Made by a program: the position numbers and the translations under genes. A stretch of 19,665 nucleotides of DNA, taken from Fusarium oxysporum f. sp. lycopersici 4287 (Eukaryota > Ascomycota > Sordariomycetes > Hypocreales > Nectriaceae). A model generated the notes under the pieces. The model had not been told where the DNA came from and did not search any database. It saw only the letters and a program-made list of their open reading frames with translations. This document shows positions 10,201 through 19,665 of the stretch, one piece after another (positions within the stretch are counted from its first letter, which is position 1; the number at the start of each line of letters is the position of its first letter). The stretch spans positions 1-19,665 of the forward strand of contig NW_017264867.1 of NCBI RefSeq assembly GCF_000149955.1, written 5' to 3'.

Positions 10201-11332
10201 TACGACAAGAATAGAGTTTCATATGAGTTGGTCCCCCATGGTGCTGCTCACTATTGATGTAGGCAAGAGTCACCTATTCGCATTTTTCCGCGGTGGTCCA
10301 CCATGCAAGACTGAGGCGTTTTACCGAAAACGCTTGTATACTGAGCGGAAGAGGCCCAAAATGAAGACGGTATTTCAACAAGTACAATAACAAGCGAACG
10401 AAGTTTCAACATCGCTCCGTCATCCTGGATGGTCACAGAAGTCATAACCTCCTTCAGCTTCTGGATATTCGTTATTCTGCACCCAAGCAAACGCACAGCC
10501 GGTAGACTAAAAGGCAAATGGGAGCGGTCACAAGCTGCATTAACAAGGAGAGCTTTCTCAACGCTTCTCACGCGGTAATTTTCCACGATGAGTCAGACTG
10601 TTGCCGTCACTTTTGGCGGGCCGGCTCTTGATCTCGAACTCAGACATTATAAATTAGAAGCTTGTCATGGAGCTAGCTTTGCACACTTACACTAATTTGT
10701 GCACTCTATCATTGGCTTTGCTGTAGATTTACAAGAGGCTAGTCGTTCTGATAGAAGTAGCCCCCCAATAGATGAACAAAAAGCAGAGTGCTAGAAACCA
10801 TGGTAGTTCAATCAATGGCGGTCGATCTGAATTACGTCGATTCGTTCGCGAAAATCGATGGGAGGGGAAAGAAAGAACAGAGAAAAACAGGAAATTGTGC
10901 ACAAAACCGCCATACTGGAACTGGAGGTGCACATATTGAGAAAAGATGAGGCGATCAACTGACAACTACAGGCTAGGAGTACGAATCGCATTACTGTGAA
11001 TTGAAGGTTAAGCGGCTTATACACGTTAACATAAATCTACGGACTAGATGATGTATCAACAATCGATAAAATTGAACGCCTGAGCTAAGTTGACCATAAT
11101 CAAGGTTTACGACAAGACCAGACACAACACTCGCAAGTACGAGGTAAAGACATGGACGCAGCTGGGCGTACACCGTGAGGCTACTACAATAAACAAGGTC
11201 CAGGGTTCAGTAATAGTGAGAAAGATTAGAAGTATAGATTCATGACGTCCTGCTCCCACCATGGTTTCTTGACCTTCTTTTTGGAGCGAAAGTGTGACCC
11301 CTTTTGTCTTGGGTTAGGTTGCATCAGGCTCA
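10201..11332. other. Convergent intergenic region between the two GH43 genes, no supported gene
   Basis: About 1.1 kb between two stop codons facing each other. It must contain both 3' untranslated regions. The longest open stretch is on the minus strand (10586-10251, 111 codons). Its translation is not low-complexity (for example IVENYRVRSVEKALLVNAACD) and it continues in-frame upstream of its ATG to a TGA, but I recognise no family. No repeats or RNA genes were seen. Confidence 0.5.
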
Positions 11333-13077
11333 CTACTCGATTACCTGGCCATTATTCTTGTATTGCCACTTCTCCACTGCGTATACGATCTCGCTCTCCA
11401 TTCCGTTACTGGTCGCAAAAGCACCTAGCAAGCACCCTTGATAGTATCAGCAATCGTATGTCTAAGTGAGTCCAAATCTTACGTACCGGACCAACGTCCT
11501 GTTCCACCGCTCAAGATTGCATTATCCACCATTCTAATCACTGTGGGAACTGATCGATCCAGGTTCTCATTATTAGAAGGGCATGCTGAGAACCAGTACG
11601 AAGCATAGTCTGTCGCCTGGATGCGGAACCTAATATGTTGAATATTTGCCCATTCGACCGGCAACGCTATGAAGTCAAGGTGCTCCTGAGGTGGCTCTGC
11701 ACCCTTGCCGTTGACCTGAAATTTGATGTACAGACCATCCCTCGGAACAACGGAGTTACTTCCAGCTCCCTGGAGTGATGTAAGACTCATAGCTACGTTT
11801 TGCCACTCATTCACAAAAGTGGTTGCGCCGACCTCCACTCCTTTGGGGAAGTTCGATGGTACTTTCACATCAATTTCGAAAACAAACAAAGTCGAAGTTT
11901 GGCGACGCGCTACGAGCGTCACTCCGTTGGTACTAATGTTTCCATATGAACCTGTAAGTGTCGATCTTGATGGCCGTAGTTGCAGACCATGGGTCTGACC
12001 AGTGGATGATGTACTGATATAATTTACCGGCGGAAATCTCCAGTGAACAAGGTGAAGGGGCAAAGGGGATTTTGGCGGAAATTCCAATAGCTCATCTTCA
12101 TGATGCCAATGACCGGTACCGGGCATATCAAGCCGTTGAGGTAAGAATGCTGGTGCACTCAACCTCCCCTTAACAGAGGTCAAGCGAGGCCAGTCATTCT
12201 CAGCCCAAACCACTGAAAACAAGATCGTTTCCCTTCCCATCGGGTAGTGACGATATTCAGGGCCAGACCGAGTAGAAAGAGCCACTCCCCACCAGTTTCC
12301 TTCAGGATCTTGGAATAGATCTGCGTGACCAACAGTCTGGAAATACTCTGCAGTGTTGCGGTTTGTCAAGATTGGGTTCGCTTCATATGGAACAAAAGGA
12401 CCATCTGGTTGGGTCGCACGGGCGATGTTGACACAATGAGGGAGATCAGTTCCACCTTCCGCGATCAAGAGGTAGTAGTACCCGTCTTTCTTATACAAAT
12501 GAGGTCCTTCGGGCGCGATGCCTCCTGTTCCATTCCATATGTTCTTTACGGGTCCTGAGATTCCCGTTTCCAGGTCGAGGTTAAACTGTACAATGACCTG
12601 GTCAAAAGAGCCAGCTTGGATGTATACCTGGCCATTGTCATCCCAGAAGAGATCGGGATCGAGGATACCTTTGGGTTCCCTAAAGATGACGGGATTGCCC
12701 CACGACAGAGGATCAAAAGGGTCCAACGCCGAGAAGACGAGACCAAATCCGGTCGGCGGATCTTCTATCGTGACATATTCGACAATGACAAAGAACCTTC
12801 CATCGTGATATCGTATCGTTGGCGCAAAGATGCCATTATCTTGGGCTCTGTCGGTGCCGATTTCAGGTACCTGTTCACGGCGGTTGATGATGTTGCAGAC
12901 AAGTTTCCAGTGGATGAGGTCCTTGCTTCCGTAGAGGGGGAGACCTGGAAAGATGGAAAATGAAGAGACAACGCAAAAAAACGTGTTTCCAAGTTCTGGA
13001 ACGCAAATGCAACTTGGATCCGGGTTCCAACCGGGAATGATGGGGTTCATACAGGCATTTGGTCGAGGGCCAGACAT
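11333..13077 (-). CDS. GH43 beta-xylosidase (xylan 1,4-beta-xylosidase/arabinofuranosidase type), intracellular
   Basis: Exons 13077-11487 and 11436-11333, with a 50-bp intron 11437-11486 (donor GTACGT). The product is about 564 residues, normal for this GH43 group. The catalytic triad is visible: Asp20 in NPIIPGWNPDPS (base), Asp140 in GILDPDLFWDDNG (pKa modulator) and Glu190 in APEGPHLYKKDGYYYL (acid). Other family blocks are FAPTIRYHDG (85-93) and VGHADLFQDPEGNWWGV (about 249-265). The second half is the C-terminal beta-sandwich domain of these xylosidases. Without splicing, the frame stops two codons past the donor; the second exon adds LLGAFATSNG and EKWQYKNNGQ, the conserved family C terminus, so the intron call is firm. 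The start ATG gives no signal peptide, implying cytosolic action on imported oligosaccharides. It shares a 1.8-kb divergent intergenic region with the sugar porter. Confidence 0.92.
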
Positions 13078-13583
13078 TTTCTCAAGTTTGATTTCAGGCC
13101 GGGCAGAGGTTTCGCAAGGTGATGGTTCCCCGGTTTTTAGATGTACCTCATAACCAAGAAAACCGATACTAGAGGGTTTTCTTGACTAATTTAGCTTACT
13201 AGCAAAATGTGAATATGCATGAATGGCGGATCTGGGTCATAATTTGTGGGACACGGTGTAAAGACGTACCGAGAAGTTGTCCAAGCGTTTTGAATAATTC
13301 ACAAGTACTTTCTGCTTTATTTACTTATTAAAAAATAGTCCAAATCTGCCGCTTATCTATATCAATGTTATTTATACTCCTAGCTATAGTAAATATTATA
13401 TTATTTAGTAGATTTCTTATTATACTTATAACTTATATTAAGAGTGCATTGCGCTTTAGTTAGTTTAACCTTTAATTTTACTGTAAATTTTAATATTAAT
13501 TTCTTTTCAGAATTATTATTATACTATTTAAAAGGCTTCAGTTGCTATTTTAGGCAAATTAGCTTATTTATATTTATAGAGTA
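13078..13583. other. Upstream region of the second GH43 gene, passing into TA-rich DNA
   Basis: The first 200 bp or so beside the GH43 start have normal composition and presumably hold its promoter. From about 13310 the sequence turns sharply TA-rich, similar in character to the RIP-degraded element at the left. I found no readable protein domain in it. It may be decayed transposon sequence into which the inverted-repeat element at 13584 inserted. Confidence 0.4.
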
Positions 13584-14012
13584 ACGTATACGATAAGCGA
13601 ACCGGACAGATAAGCGAACCGGACACCCCACTTTTCACCTTAAAGGCAGGTTTTTAAAAGCCTATAAAACTTTTAATTAAGGCTTAAAATAGCTAAAATT
13701 AAGATATATATTATGTAACTAAATAGTATCTATAATATAATTTTCTTAAAATTTTTACTATTTTATTTTATATAGTTTTTAATAAAAATAGATTTCGCAC
13801 TATATAATTAAGCTTTTCTATATAAAGCTAAATAGTTAAAAATCTAAGAAAAATATTTTCTATAAGAAAAACTTATACTAAGCTTAATTATATTTTTTCT
13901 AGATTTTTAACTATTTTATTTAAGGTTTTCAAGGACTATAGGGTAGGCTTTTTAAAGCTATACAGTATAGTGTCCGGTTCGCTTGTTTGTCCGGTTCGCT
14001 TATCGTATACGT
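13584..14012. mobile_element. 429-bp non-autonomous inverted-repeat element (MITE-like, Tc1/mariner type)
   Basis: The two ends are 43-bp terminal inverted repeats (13584-13626 and 13970-14012) that match at 41 of 43 positions, starting ACGTATACGATAAGCG. The element is flanked on both sides by TA (13582-13583 and 14013-14014), the target duplication of the Tc1/mariner superfamily. Each terminal repeat contains two consecutive 17-bp units (GATAAGCGAACCGGACA); the left pair is identical and the right inner unit has two changes. The interior is TA-rich, has no ORF, and includes a 26-bp hairpin. It needs a transposase from elsewhere. It lies between the divergently transcribed GH43 and transporter genes. 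Confidence 0.88.
13831..13915. repeat. Internal inverted repeat (hairpin) within the MITE-like element
   Basis: The arm 13831-13856 and the reverse complement of 13890-13915 match at 24 of 26 positions, separated by 33 bp that is itself AT-rich. A second partial inverted pair (TATAATTAAGCTT near 13802-13814 with its complement near 13881-13893) overlaps it. The DNA could fold into a long hairpin in single-stranded form. Confidence 0.7.
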
Positions 14013-14014
14013 TA

Positions 14015-14864
14015 TATATAGTTATTATAATAAATTAATAAAGAAATTAATTTACTCACCTATCCTTTAACTATTCCTTTTCACAATTAGAAATTATATT
14101 ACTCTTATTAAATTAAACATCTCAGATACTTGGGACTACCCGATAGATTATAGATTACTCTTTTTTACAATAAACCTTCCATAGCTTTATTAATATAAAA
14201 CTACCTAAAAACAAAGGAGTCTACCTCCTGGTGGCATACTTATAGAATTAAGTAAAATTCTAATTGAGTTTACTTTTTATAAATAAAAACTTTAATAAAC
14301 TCTTTGCGTATTAGGGATTTTAAGATCCTAAGTAGGTAGCACTAAGGGGTTCATCGCTAGGTGCCTCCACGGAGTGCGTAAGACCTAATTTGCCGGTAAC
14401 CAACCCCGCATATTATCGCCCTAACGTCCGGGCTCATATCAATCACACCATCGCTGCAGGTTCACCCGAGGCACCCATGGCTTACCGTTCTACGGCAGCA
14501 GTGTACTCACGTCGGTTGATTGTCGACCGAGTATTCGGAAATGCCAGCCTCCTCCACACTCCAGAAGATTAGCCGCGGGGTTGCCGTAGCCCGACCTTGG
14601 GTGCTTTGACATTGAGGGGTACTGGGGAATCCCTGACAATCGTCAGACACGGTGATATAGCCGGTCAAGTGTCCCAAGCAGTATTATAAAGAAGCGGAGT
14701 CACTTTGTATAAATGACCTGCCAACCCACCTACTTCTGCTCACGGCGTCTAACATACTCGCTCATCCAAGGTTATCTCAGTGCTGTTCCGGCAGAGCTCA
14801 GTTGTCTCCAAATTATTGTCAATTCGCTTTCTCCTCCACAACTTGACCGCTATAGCTGTCTATC
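14015..14864. promoter_or_regulatory. Upstream region of the sugar porter gene
   Basis: The left part, to about 14300, is TA-rich like the flanks of the inverted-repeat element. The composition then becomes normal for the last roughly 500 bp before the transporter start. No protein gene is convincing; the 60-codon open frame at 14390-14572 resembles nothing I know. The likely core promoter lies around the TATAAA at 14708-14713. I saw no exact XlnR-type GGCTAA site. Confidence 0.4.
14708..14713 (+). promoter_or_regulatory. Candidate TATA box of the sugar porter gene
   Basis: TATAAA lies 152 bp upstream of the transporter ATG, in normal-composition DNA followed by C/T-rich sequence that could hold the transcription start. 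A second TATAAA lies about 25 bp further upstream (within TATTATAAAGAAG). It is placed by sequence and distance only. Confidence 0.35.
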
Positions 14865-16688
14865 ATGGCATTGACGGATACTGGAAAAGAGAATGTGGTC
14901 GACTCGACCAATAACGTCCAGCATGATGAAGTAGCCGACGGCACCAACCACGGCCCCAAAGCTGTAGTCTCCGAAGCGGCTGCCAGAGGTCAAGGCATCT
15001 CTGGATATGAAGAGCTCAGTCCATGGCAGACCATCATGCGCTTCAAGCTCAATTCGCTTGTTTGTTTTGCTGTGACTTTCAGCGCCGCTACTGATGGATA
15101 TCAGATCGGGTATGTATCATACGCTTCTGGTATTCCCCAATATGCTAATTACGAGCCACTAGTATCATGGGGAACATCATTGCAAACACAGGTTTCATCG
15201 AGCAGTTTGGTACCCAGCAGACTGATGATGGAGTCGTTCTAGCCTCCTCTGTCATGAGTGTTTGGAACGTCATTGGAGCAGTCGGACAGATCGTCGGTAT
15301 GACGACTCTACCATTCCTTTCCGATAAGTATGGTAGAAAGGTCGCAATGTTTTGGTACTGGTTTCTCCTTGCTATCAGCGTCGCCATCGAGTGTGTTGCC
15401 AAGGACTGGAGAGTCTGGACTGTTGCTAAGATCTTTGGTGGCATTGGCGTCGGTTGCTTGCAATCGACCATCCCAACTTATGTCTCTGAGGTAGCTCCTA
15501 CGCACGTTCGTGGAGTTTTTCTCATGTGTTACAGCTTCTGGTTCACGGTTGGTCAGTTCTTCGCTCCAGTTGCTTTGCAGGTCATGCACTCTCAAGACCC
15601 TACCAATTATCTCATTCCGCTCTACACGCAGTGGTCTCAGGTTGGACTGATGTTTATTATTTATCTCTTTGTGCCTGAGTCGCCTGCTTGGTGTGTCTCT
15701 CGTGGCAAGTTGAAGCGGGCTGAGGAATCGCTTTCCTTCCTTTACCGCGGAGTACCCGACTTCGACATCAGTCATCATATCAACCTCATCAGCATCAATC
15801 TCGAGCACGAGCGCAGCGTTGCCGCAGAACAGAACAGGGAAAAATGGTATTCCATCTTCAGAGGTCGTGATGGTCTCCGAACGGTTATTTCCTTCTGGAC
15901 GCTCATGTCACAACAATTTCTTGGCCTCGGAATCTTTTTCGCTTATGCTACCTACTTCTTCCAACAAGCTGGGGTCCAAGATCCCTTCAAAGTTACTTGC
16001 ATTACATCAGGTATCAACATATTTTTCAGCGTCATCATCATCTTTGCTTCGGATTATTTAGGTCGCCGTGTTCTAGCCTGTAGTGGCACAACCATCTGCT
16101 GGGTGTGTTGCGTGGTTGTTGGCATCCTCGGAGTTGTGCCGCAGGCCAAGGCAACGGATTACCTCTTGATCCTTTTTGCCTGTATCTGGAGTAAGTGGCG
16201 TCATATCTCAAGCTATAATTGATCTTTCTTCCAATAGGATGCTGATATGATATCTAGATGTCGGTCTAGTCGCTAATGGAGCCACTGGATGGGGGTTCAT
16301 TGGCGAGATCTCCTCTCAACGACTCCGTCCTTATACGGCTGGTTTCGCAGCGGCATCAACCTGTGTCGTAGGCTTAGTGATGGGAATACTTGTTCCATAT
16401 ATGACCAACGCTCATCAGTGGAACTGGGGCCTGAAGACCAGCTGGTTCTTCGCCGGCTGCGGTGCGCCATTCACCTTGGCCATTTGGTTCTTGATTCCTG
16501 AAACCTCGGGGTGTGTGCACCATTTTTATTCCATCAGTCAGCCTTAGTACTAACCGTCCAAACTTAGCCGAACCCCTGCTGAGCTTGATGAACTTTTTGA
16601 GCGAAAGATCAAGCCTTGGCGATTCCACAAGACGACCACAGCCACCCAGCGTATTCTCGATACGAACCGTTCACGCGAGACCGAGTGA
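14865..16688 (+). CDS. MFS sugar porter (SP family), probable oligosaccharide/sugar:H+ symporter
   Basis: Four exons: 14865-15109, 15163-16190, 16258-16510, 16568-16688; introns of 53, 67 and 57 bp with GTATGT, GTAAGT and GTGTGT donors. The product is 548 residues, normal for the family. After a hydrophilic cytosolic N terminus (about 60 residues) come about twelve membrane segments. Sugar-porter signatures are SDKYGRK (135-141, loop 2-3), PESPAWC (253-259, end of helix 6), QQFLG (helix 7, about 332), SDYLGRR (378-384, loop 8-9) and PETSG (505-509, after helix 12). The cytosolic tail begins RTPAELDELFERKIKPW. The start ATG has good context (ATCATGG). It is divergent from the second GH43, which with the signal-less GH3/GH43 set suggests import of short plant cell-wall saccharides. 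The actual substrate (xylo-oligosaccharide, cellobiose, lactose or monosaccharide) cannot be read from the sequence. Confidence 0.92.
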
Positions 16689-17460
16689 GGCTATCTGGCA
16701 AGACACTGAGTAGATCCATTCCTCCATAATAGGCCAGTTGTACGGCGGTATGCATGACGGCGTGCGCCGTAAACGGACGCGGGACAACATTCTTCGTCAG
16801 ATAATTGAGCTCTGAACTGTCTTACCACCTCGGTGTATCAAGTTGAAGAGGACCTGTTCTTGAGATTTGGGTGCTGTAATTCCTCAACTAGTACTCTTAT
16901 GTTTATGTAAATCGCGCGAGGCTTATCTTGCTGAGTTTTTACCTTCATGAGGACGCTTGCTGCGGACATCTGTCACGCTTTGATTGTGTGTGATGTGTAA
17001 GTATCCCTCGCTCTGTAGGGTAGCGAATAATCCACTACAACAAGTGTCTCTAACTTTATCTTAATCAATTCTGTTTATCTTTATTTCCGTCTCCTTTGAA
17101 GAAAGACCAATTCTGATCCAGCTTGAGAGCTGAAAGTATTTCTCAGACTCAATAACGCGCGGGGTCGCACCATACCACGTCGCTTGCACAAAATTACACT
17201 CAGAGCGTCTTGTGTAACACGACGACCAAGTAATGGGGCTAACCCTTCATCTCAGTTTATGACCTCATTTCGAGGCAACAGAAGCGCGTTTTGACGAACT
17301 CCGACCAGAGTAGTCTAAAAGTCTAATGAGAGTGATGCACATGTAGAACATCATACACTCTCCAACCCAAATGTTGTCTATGGTCACGCTGAAGTCAACG
17401 ACTTTGGGCACCCGAATGTGAGATGGCTTCAAGTTACATCTGATCCAATGGGCTGTTCAA

Positions 17461-17633
17461 CTTTTCCCCAGATCTTCTGGAGTAGCATATTACTGATCCT
17501 AGGGTAATGGCGTCCCATTATTCCCCTCCTGATTTATCGTATTTGATCCGGTGGACTATTTACTCTTCCCCAAGATCTTCTAAATTAGCCTATTATTGAT
17601 CCTGGGGTAATCCCTGCTTATTTGTCGTATTTG
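17461..17633. repeat. Imperfect direct repeat, two copies
   Basis: Copy one (about 17461-17546) and copy two (about 17563-17633) share TCCCCAGATCTTCT/TCCCCAAGATCTTCT, then TAGCATATTACTGATCCT/TAGCCTATTATTGATCCT, GGGTAAT and a final TATCGTATTTGA/TGTCGTATTTGA. Copy one has an additional segment of roughly 15 bp before the last block. Most differences are C/T, consistent with decay of an older duplication. Confidence 0.7.
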
Positions 17634-17706
17634 AAACGAAATTCTTACCAACCAATCCCCTTTCTCCTGCTCCACTTCTCTTACTGCACGGACTTTAATT
17701 TATTTT

Positions 17707-17773
17707 ACTAGCCTCGTATTGCATACGACAAATTCTTTCATTGCCACTAGCTTCGTGCTGTATACGATAATTT
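17707..17773. repeat. Imperfect 28-bp direct repeat, two copies
   Basis: The copies at 17707-17734 and 17746-17773 both read ACTAGC(C/T)TCGT followed by (G/T)ATACGA(C/T)AA. Their ATACGAYAA cores are inverted copies of the TTRTCGTAT cores at the right ends of the preceding direct repeat, so the whole 17461-17773 block has a nested, roughly symmetric arrangement. Confidence 0.65.
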
Positions 17774-18328
17774 AGTTTTCTCCACAATTTCCTAGACGTT
17801 CTCCAAAAAAAAAAAAGGACAGCCAGCCTAGGCAGTTCCAGGCCTTGGTATTCGATGGGCAAAGCATCGTTGAAGCTCGATCCAATAATGGTTCTCTTTG
17901 GTTCATAGAGAGCAACTGCTGGTCAGCAGATGATTCTAGAGTTGGGATGGTCAGCGGGGACGATGCAGCCGTTCTATTAGATCTTAGTCTGTCTAACGAC
18001 CCCAGCCTCAGCGTTTCTTTTTGTCCTATTCTCCTGCAGACTCGCTACATCTTGGGCCGACAATCGATCCTCGCAGGTTCACGTAGAAGAACATGTATGA
18101 GTCTTTAGATAGACAGTCATTTCCAGTTGCGACTGAGATCCAGCAGCAATTAAGCCCTCGAGTTCGTACACTCCTGTCAGCAAACCCCTTTTTCATTTAG
18201 TTTCGTAACTCGCCCTCGCATTCTTGATCCCTCCGCTGGTCATAATGCTGCATGCAGTGAAACAGCTATTGTATGAGTTACCCGTCTGACTTGCGAATCA
18301 TATGGACTGTGTATGGACTGACATCGTA

Positions 18329-19665
18329 ATGAGGTATTGGATCGGTGTGATAGCAGTCTTTGCAAATCTCGCCGAATCCTTGACTTCTCCAATCATTGTT
18401 AAAGGCCCTAGCTGCCAGGAAACAAATGACGGTGCTGTGCTGGTCACAGCCGACTGTGTTGATAGCACATTTAACACAGTCATCATTGACGCCCAAAAGG
18501 ATATCAGTACGCCTATCCCGCATCGTAGGATCTCAGGGCACTTCAACGGAAGTAAAATCGACTTCAACATCTACCTTCCTGAGTCGGAATGGAAAGGGCG
18601 ATTCTTCCAGCTGGTCTATCCGTTGCAAAACTCGACGGCAGAAGACGCCGAGATTGTATTCGGTGCGGAAAGCGGTGGATACACTAACCGCGTGGCTGGT
18701 GGCGGTGGTTATCGTGCTGATGCTGCCGTTGCTAAGCTCTCGAGAACCATTGCTATGAACTATTATGAAAAACCCAAGAGTAACATTTATGGTTATATCT
18801 ATGGTGCTAGTGGTGGCTCGTTTGTTACCGCTGGAGCTATCGAGAATACTCTCAACGTTTGGCAGGGTGGAATTCCTATAGTCCAGGCTGTCTCCATCTC
18901 CGATCCTAACAACTTCTGCCTCCGTGCTTTAGCCGGACTCACCCTTGGATCGCAAAAAGATGCGATAGTCAACTCGGTTCGTCCTGGTACCGATACTAGT
19001 CCTTTCGTTCGACTAGACGCCGTTGGTCGCGAAGCGTTACGAGAAGTCACCGAGCTTGGCATTCCACTCGACGCATTCGAGGACTTCGAAGGCATTGCTG
19101 GCAACAGGACAGACTTTTTACAAACTTTCCGAACCATGGTCATTCCAACTATCGAGTCCTTCGATCCTTCGTATTTTGATGACTTCTGGACTAAGAAGGG
19201 ATACCTAGGGACCGAAAAGTCTAAGCTTGGTGACTTCTTCCGCACATCGTTGTACGAATACAATGCGACTATCCAGGCCGTCAAGGTTGGTGATGGGGGG
19301 GTTCCTGTAGCTATAAAACTCAATAGGGTCCCACCAACGCCACCAGAATTTGGCATCCAGCTTATTGTCAAGTCGAAGGACGGCAAATCAAGTCTCGGAA
19401 CCTTTACGGCACAGCTCGATAGTCGTCTCAAGACAGCCGTCATTGACTTGGAACAGAACTCAACTGTCTTGGCATTGTTAACTCAAGGCACTCAAGTTAA
19501 TGTCAACAATCGGGCGTGGCTGGCCGCTGCTACATACCATAGACATCAAGTGCCCACTCGAGACGGATTTTACGCATATGACTATCTTCGAGATACTGAT
19601 GGGCAACCCAAATATCCCCAGCGCGAGATACTTATTGGAGACACGATTCTTTCGGAGCGAGTGGT
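18329..19665 (+). CDS. Secreted alpha/beta-hydrolase-like protein, 3' end outside the window
   Basis: The frame is open for 445 residues without introns to the window end. The start at 18329 gives a hydrophobic leader (MRYWIGVIAVFANLAES), a likely signal peptide; an in-frame ATG nine codons upstream (18302) is possible, and a stop lies just before it. The mature part has Cys29 and Cys43, then GAESGGYTNRVAGGGGYRAD (112-131), and IYGASGGSF (about 157-165), which looks like the nucleophile elbow of an alpha/beta hydrolase with Ser161 as candidate nucleophile. Potential N-glycosylation sites (NST at 101) fit secretion. The acid and histidine of a triad cannot be assigned. Broad resemblance to fungal secreted esterase-like hydrolases (tannase/feruloyl esterase type) is possible but not shown; I do not recognise the specific family. 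Codon use resembles the other genes. Whether it belongs to the sugar cluster is unknown: it is 1.6 kb downstream of the transporter on the same strand. Confidence 0.75.
   Translation, partial: MRYWIGVIAVFANLAESLTSPIIVKGPSCQETNDGAVLVTADCVDSTFNTVIIDAQKDISTPIPHRRISGHFNGSKIDFNIYLPESEWKGRFFQLVYPLQNSTAEDAEIVFGAESGGYTNRVAGGGGYRADAAVAKLSRTIAMNYYEKPKSNIYGYIYGASGGSFVTAGAIENTLNVWQGGIPIVQAVSISDPNNFCLRALAGLTLGSQKDAIVNSVRPGTDTSPFVRLDAVGREALREVTELGIPLDAFEDFEGIAGNRTDFLQTFRTMVIPTIESFDPSYFDDFWTKKGYLGTEKSKLGDFFRTSLYEYNATIQAVKVGDGGVPVAIKLNRVPPTPPEFGIQLIVKSKDGKSSLGTFTAQLDSRLKTAVIDLEQNSTVLALLTQGTQVNVNNRAWLAAATYHRHQVPTRDGFYAYDYLRDTDGQPKYPQREILIGDTILSERV

Larger units (their letters stand above)
16689..18328. other. 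1.6-kb intergenic region without a supported gene
   Basis: The region contains the 3' end of the transporter transcript and the promoter of the secreted-hydrolase gene. The 87-codon open frame at 17845-18108 has no recognisable domain and no family-like features, and I leave it out. The only structure I see is the degenerate repeat set between 17461 and 17775 and a 12-A run at 17805-17816. Confidence 0.5.

Noticed and set aside
10729..11024. Two overlapping short minus-strand frames in the convergent intergenic region
   Set aside because: Phe/Ser/Leu-rich chance translations of an A-rich strand without family resemblance.
17845..18108. 87-codon plus-strand open frame upstream of the secreted hydrolase
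   Set aside because: No recognisable domain or signal; probably chance or 5' leader sequence.
1..19665. CRISPR arrays, rRNA and tRNA genes
   Set aside because: No regularly spaced repeats and no cloverleaf-like or rRNA sequence was seen by eye; the genome type is eukaryotic.

Overview
The window reads as nuclear DNA of a filamentous ascomycete (Pezizomycotina). The protein genes carry short GT-AG introns of 50-83 bp with CTAAC-type branch sites, and they are separated by very TA-rich blocks that look like the product of repeat-induced point mutation (RIP). I cannot place the genus from sequence alone.

Layout: (1) positions 1 to about 4883 hold a dead Ty3/gypsy LTR retrotransposon on the minus strand. 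It runs from LTR through gag, protease and reverse transcriptase into the start of RNase H, and is cut off by the window start. It is full of TAG/TAA stops, and its catalytic Asp codons have become Asn codons. (2) 5201-13077 holds three glycoside hydrolase genes: a GH3 beta-glucosidase/xylosidase type (minus, apparently frameshifted), a GH43 (plus) divergent from it, and a second GH43 (minus) tail-to-tail with the first. (3) 13078-14864 is the divergent intergenic region between the second GH43 and a sugar transporter. It is largely TA-rich and contains a 429-bp TA-flanked inverted-repeat element (MITE-like, Tc1/mariner type). (4) 14865-16688 is a four-exon MFS sugar porter. (5) 16689-18328 has no gene I can support but holds a set of degenerate direct and inverted repeats. 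(6) From 18329 to the end there is an intronless 5' part of a secreted alpha/beta-hydrolase-like protein that runs off the window.

None of the three glycoside hydrolases has a visible signal peptide, and they sit beside a sugar porter. My inference is that they form a small cluster for taking up short plant cell-wall oligosaccharides (xylo- or arabino-oligosaccharides, perhaps beta-glucosides) and hydrolysing them in the cytosol. This resembles in principle the known fungal pairing of an oligosaccharide transporter with intracellular GH43 and GH3 enzymes. The GH3 gene needs one extra base removed near 6910 to read through, so either it is a fresh pseudogene or the base is a sequence error. 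I see no clear evidence of a wholly new system. The most notable points are the GH3 lesion, the transposon insertion in the transporter/GH43 promoter, the sharply bounded RIP pattern, and the unrecognised secreted hydrolase.
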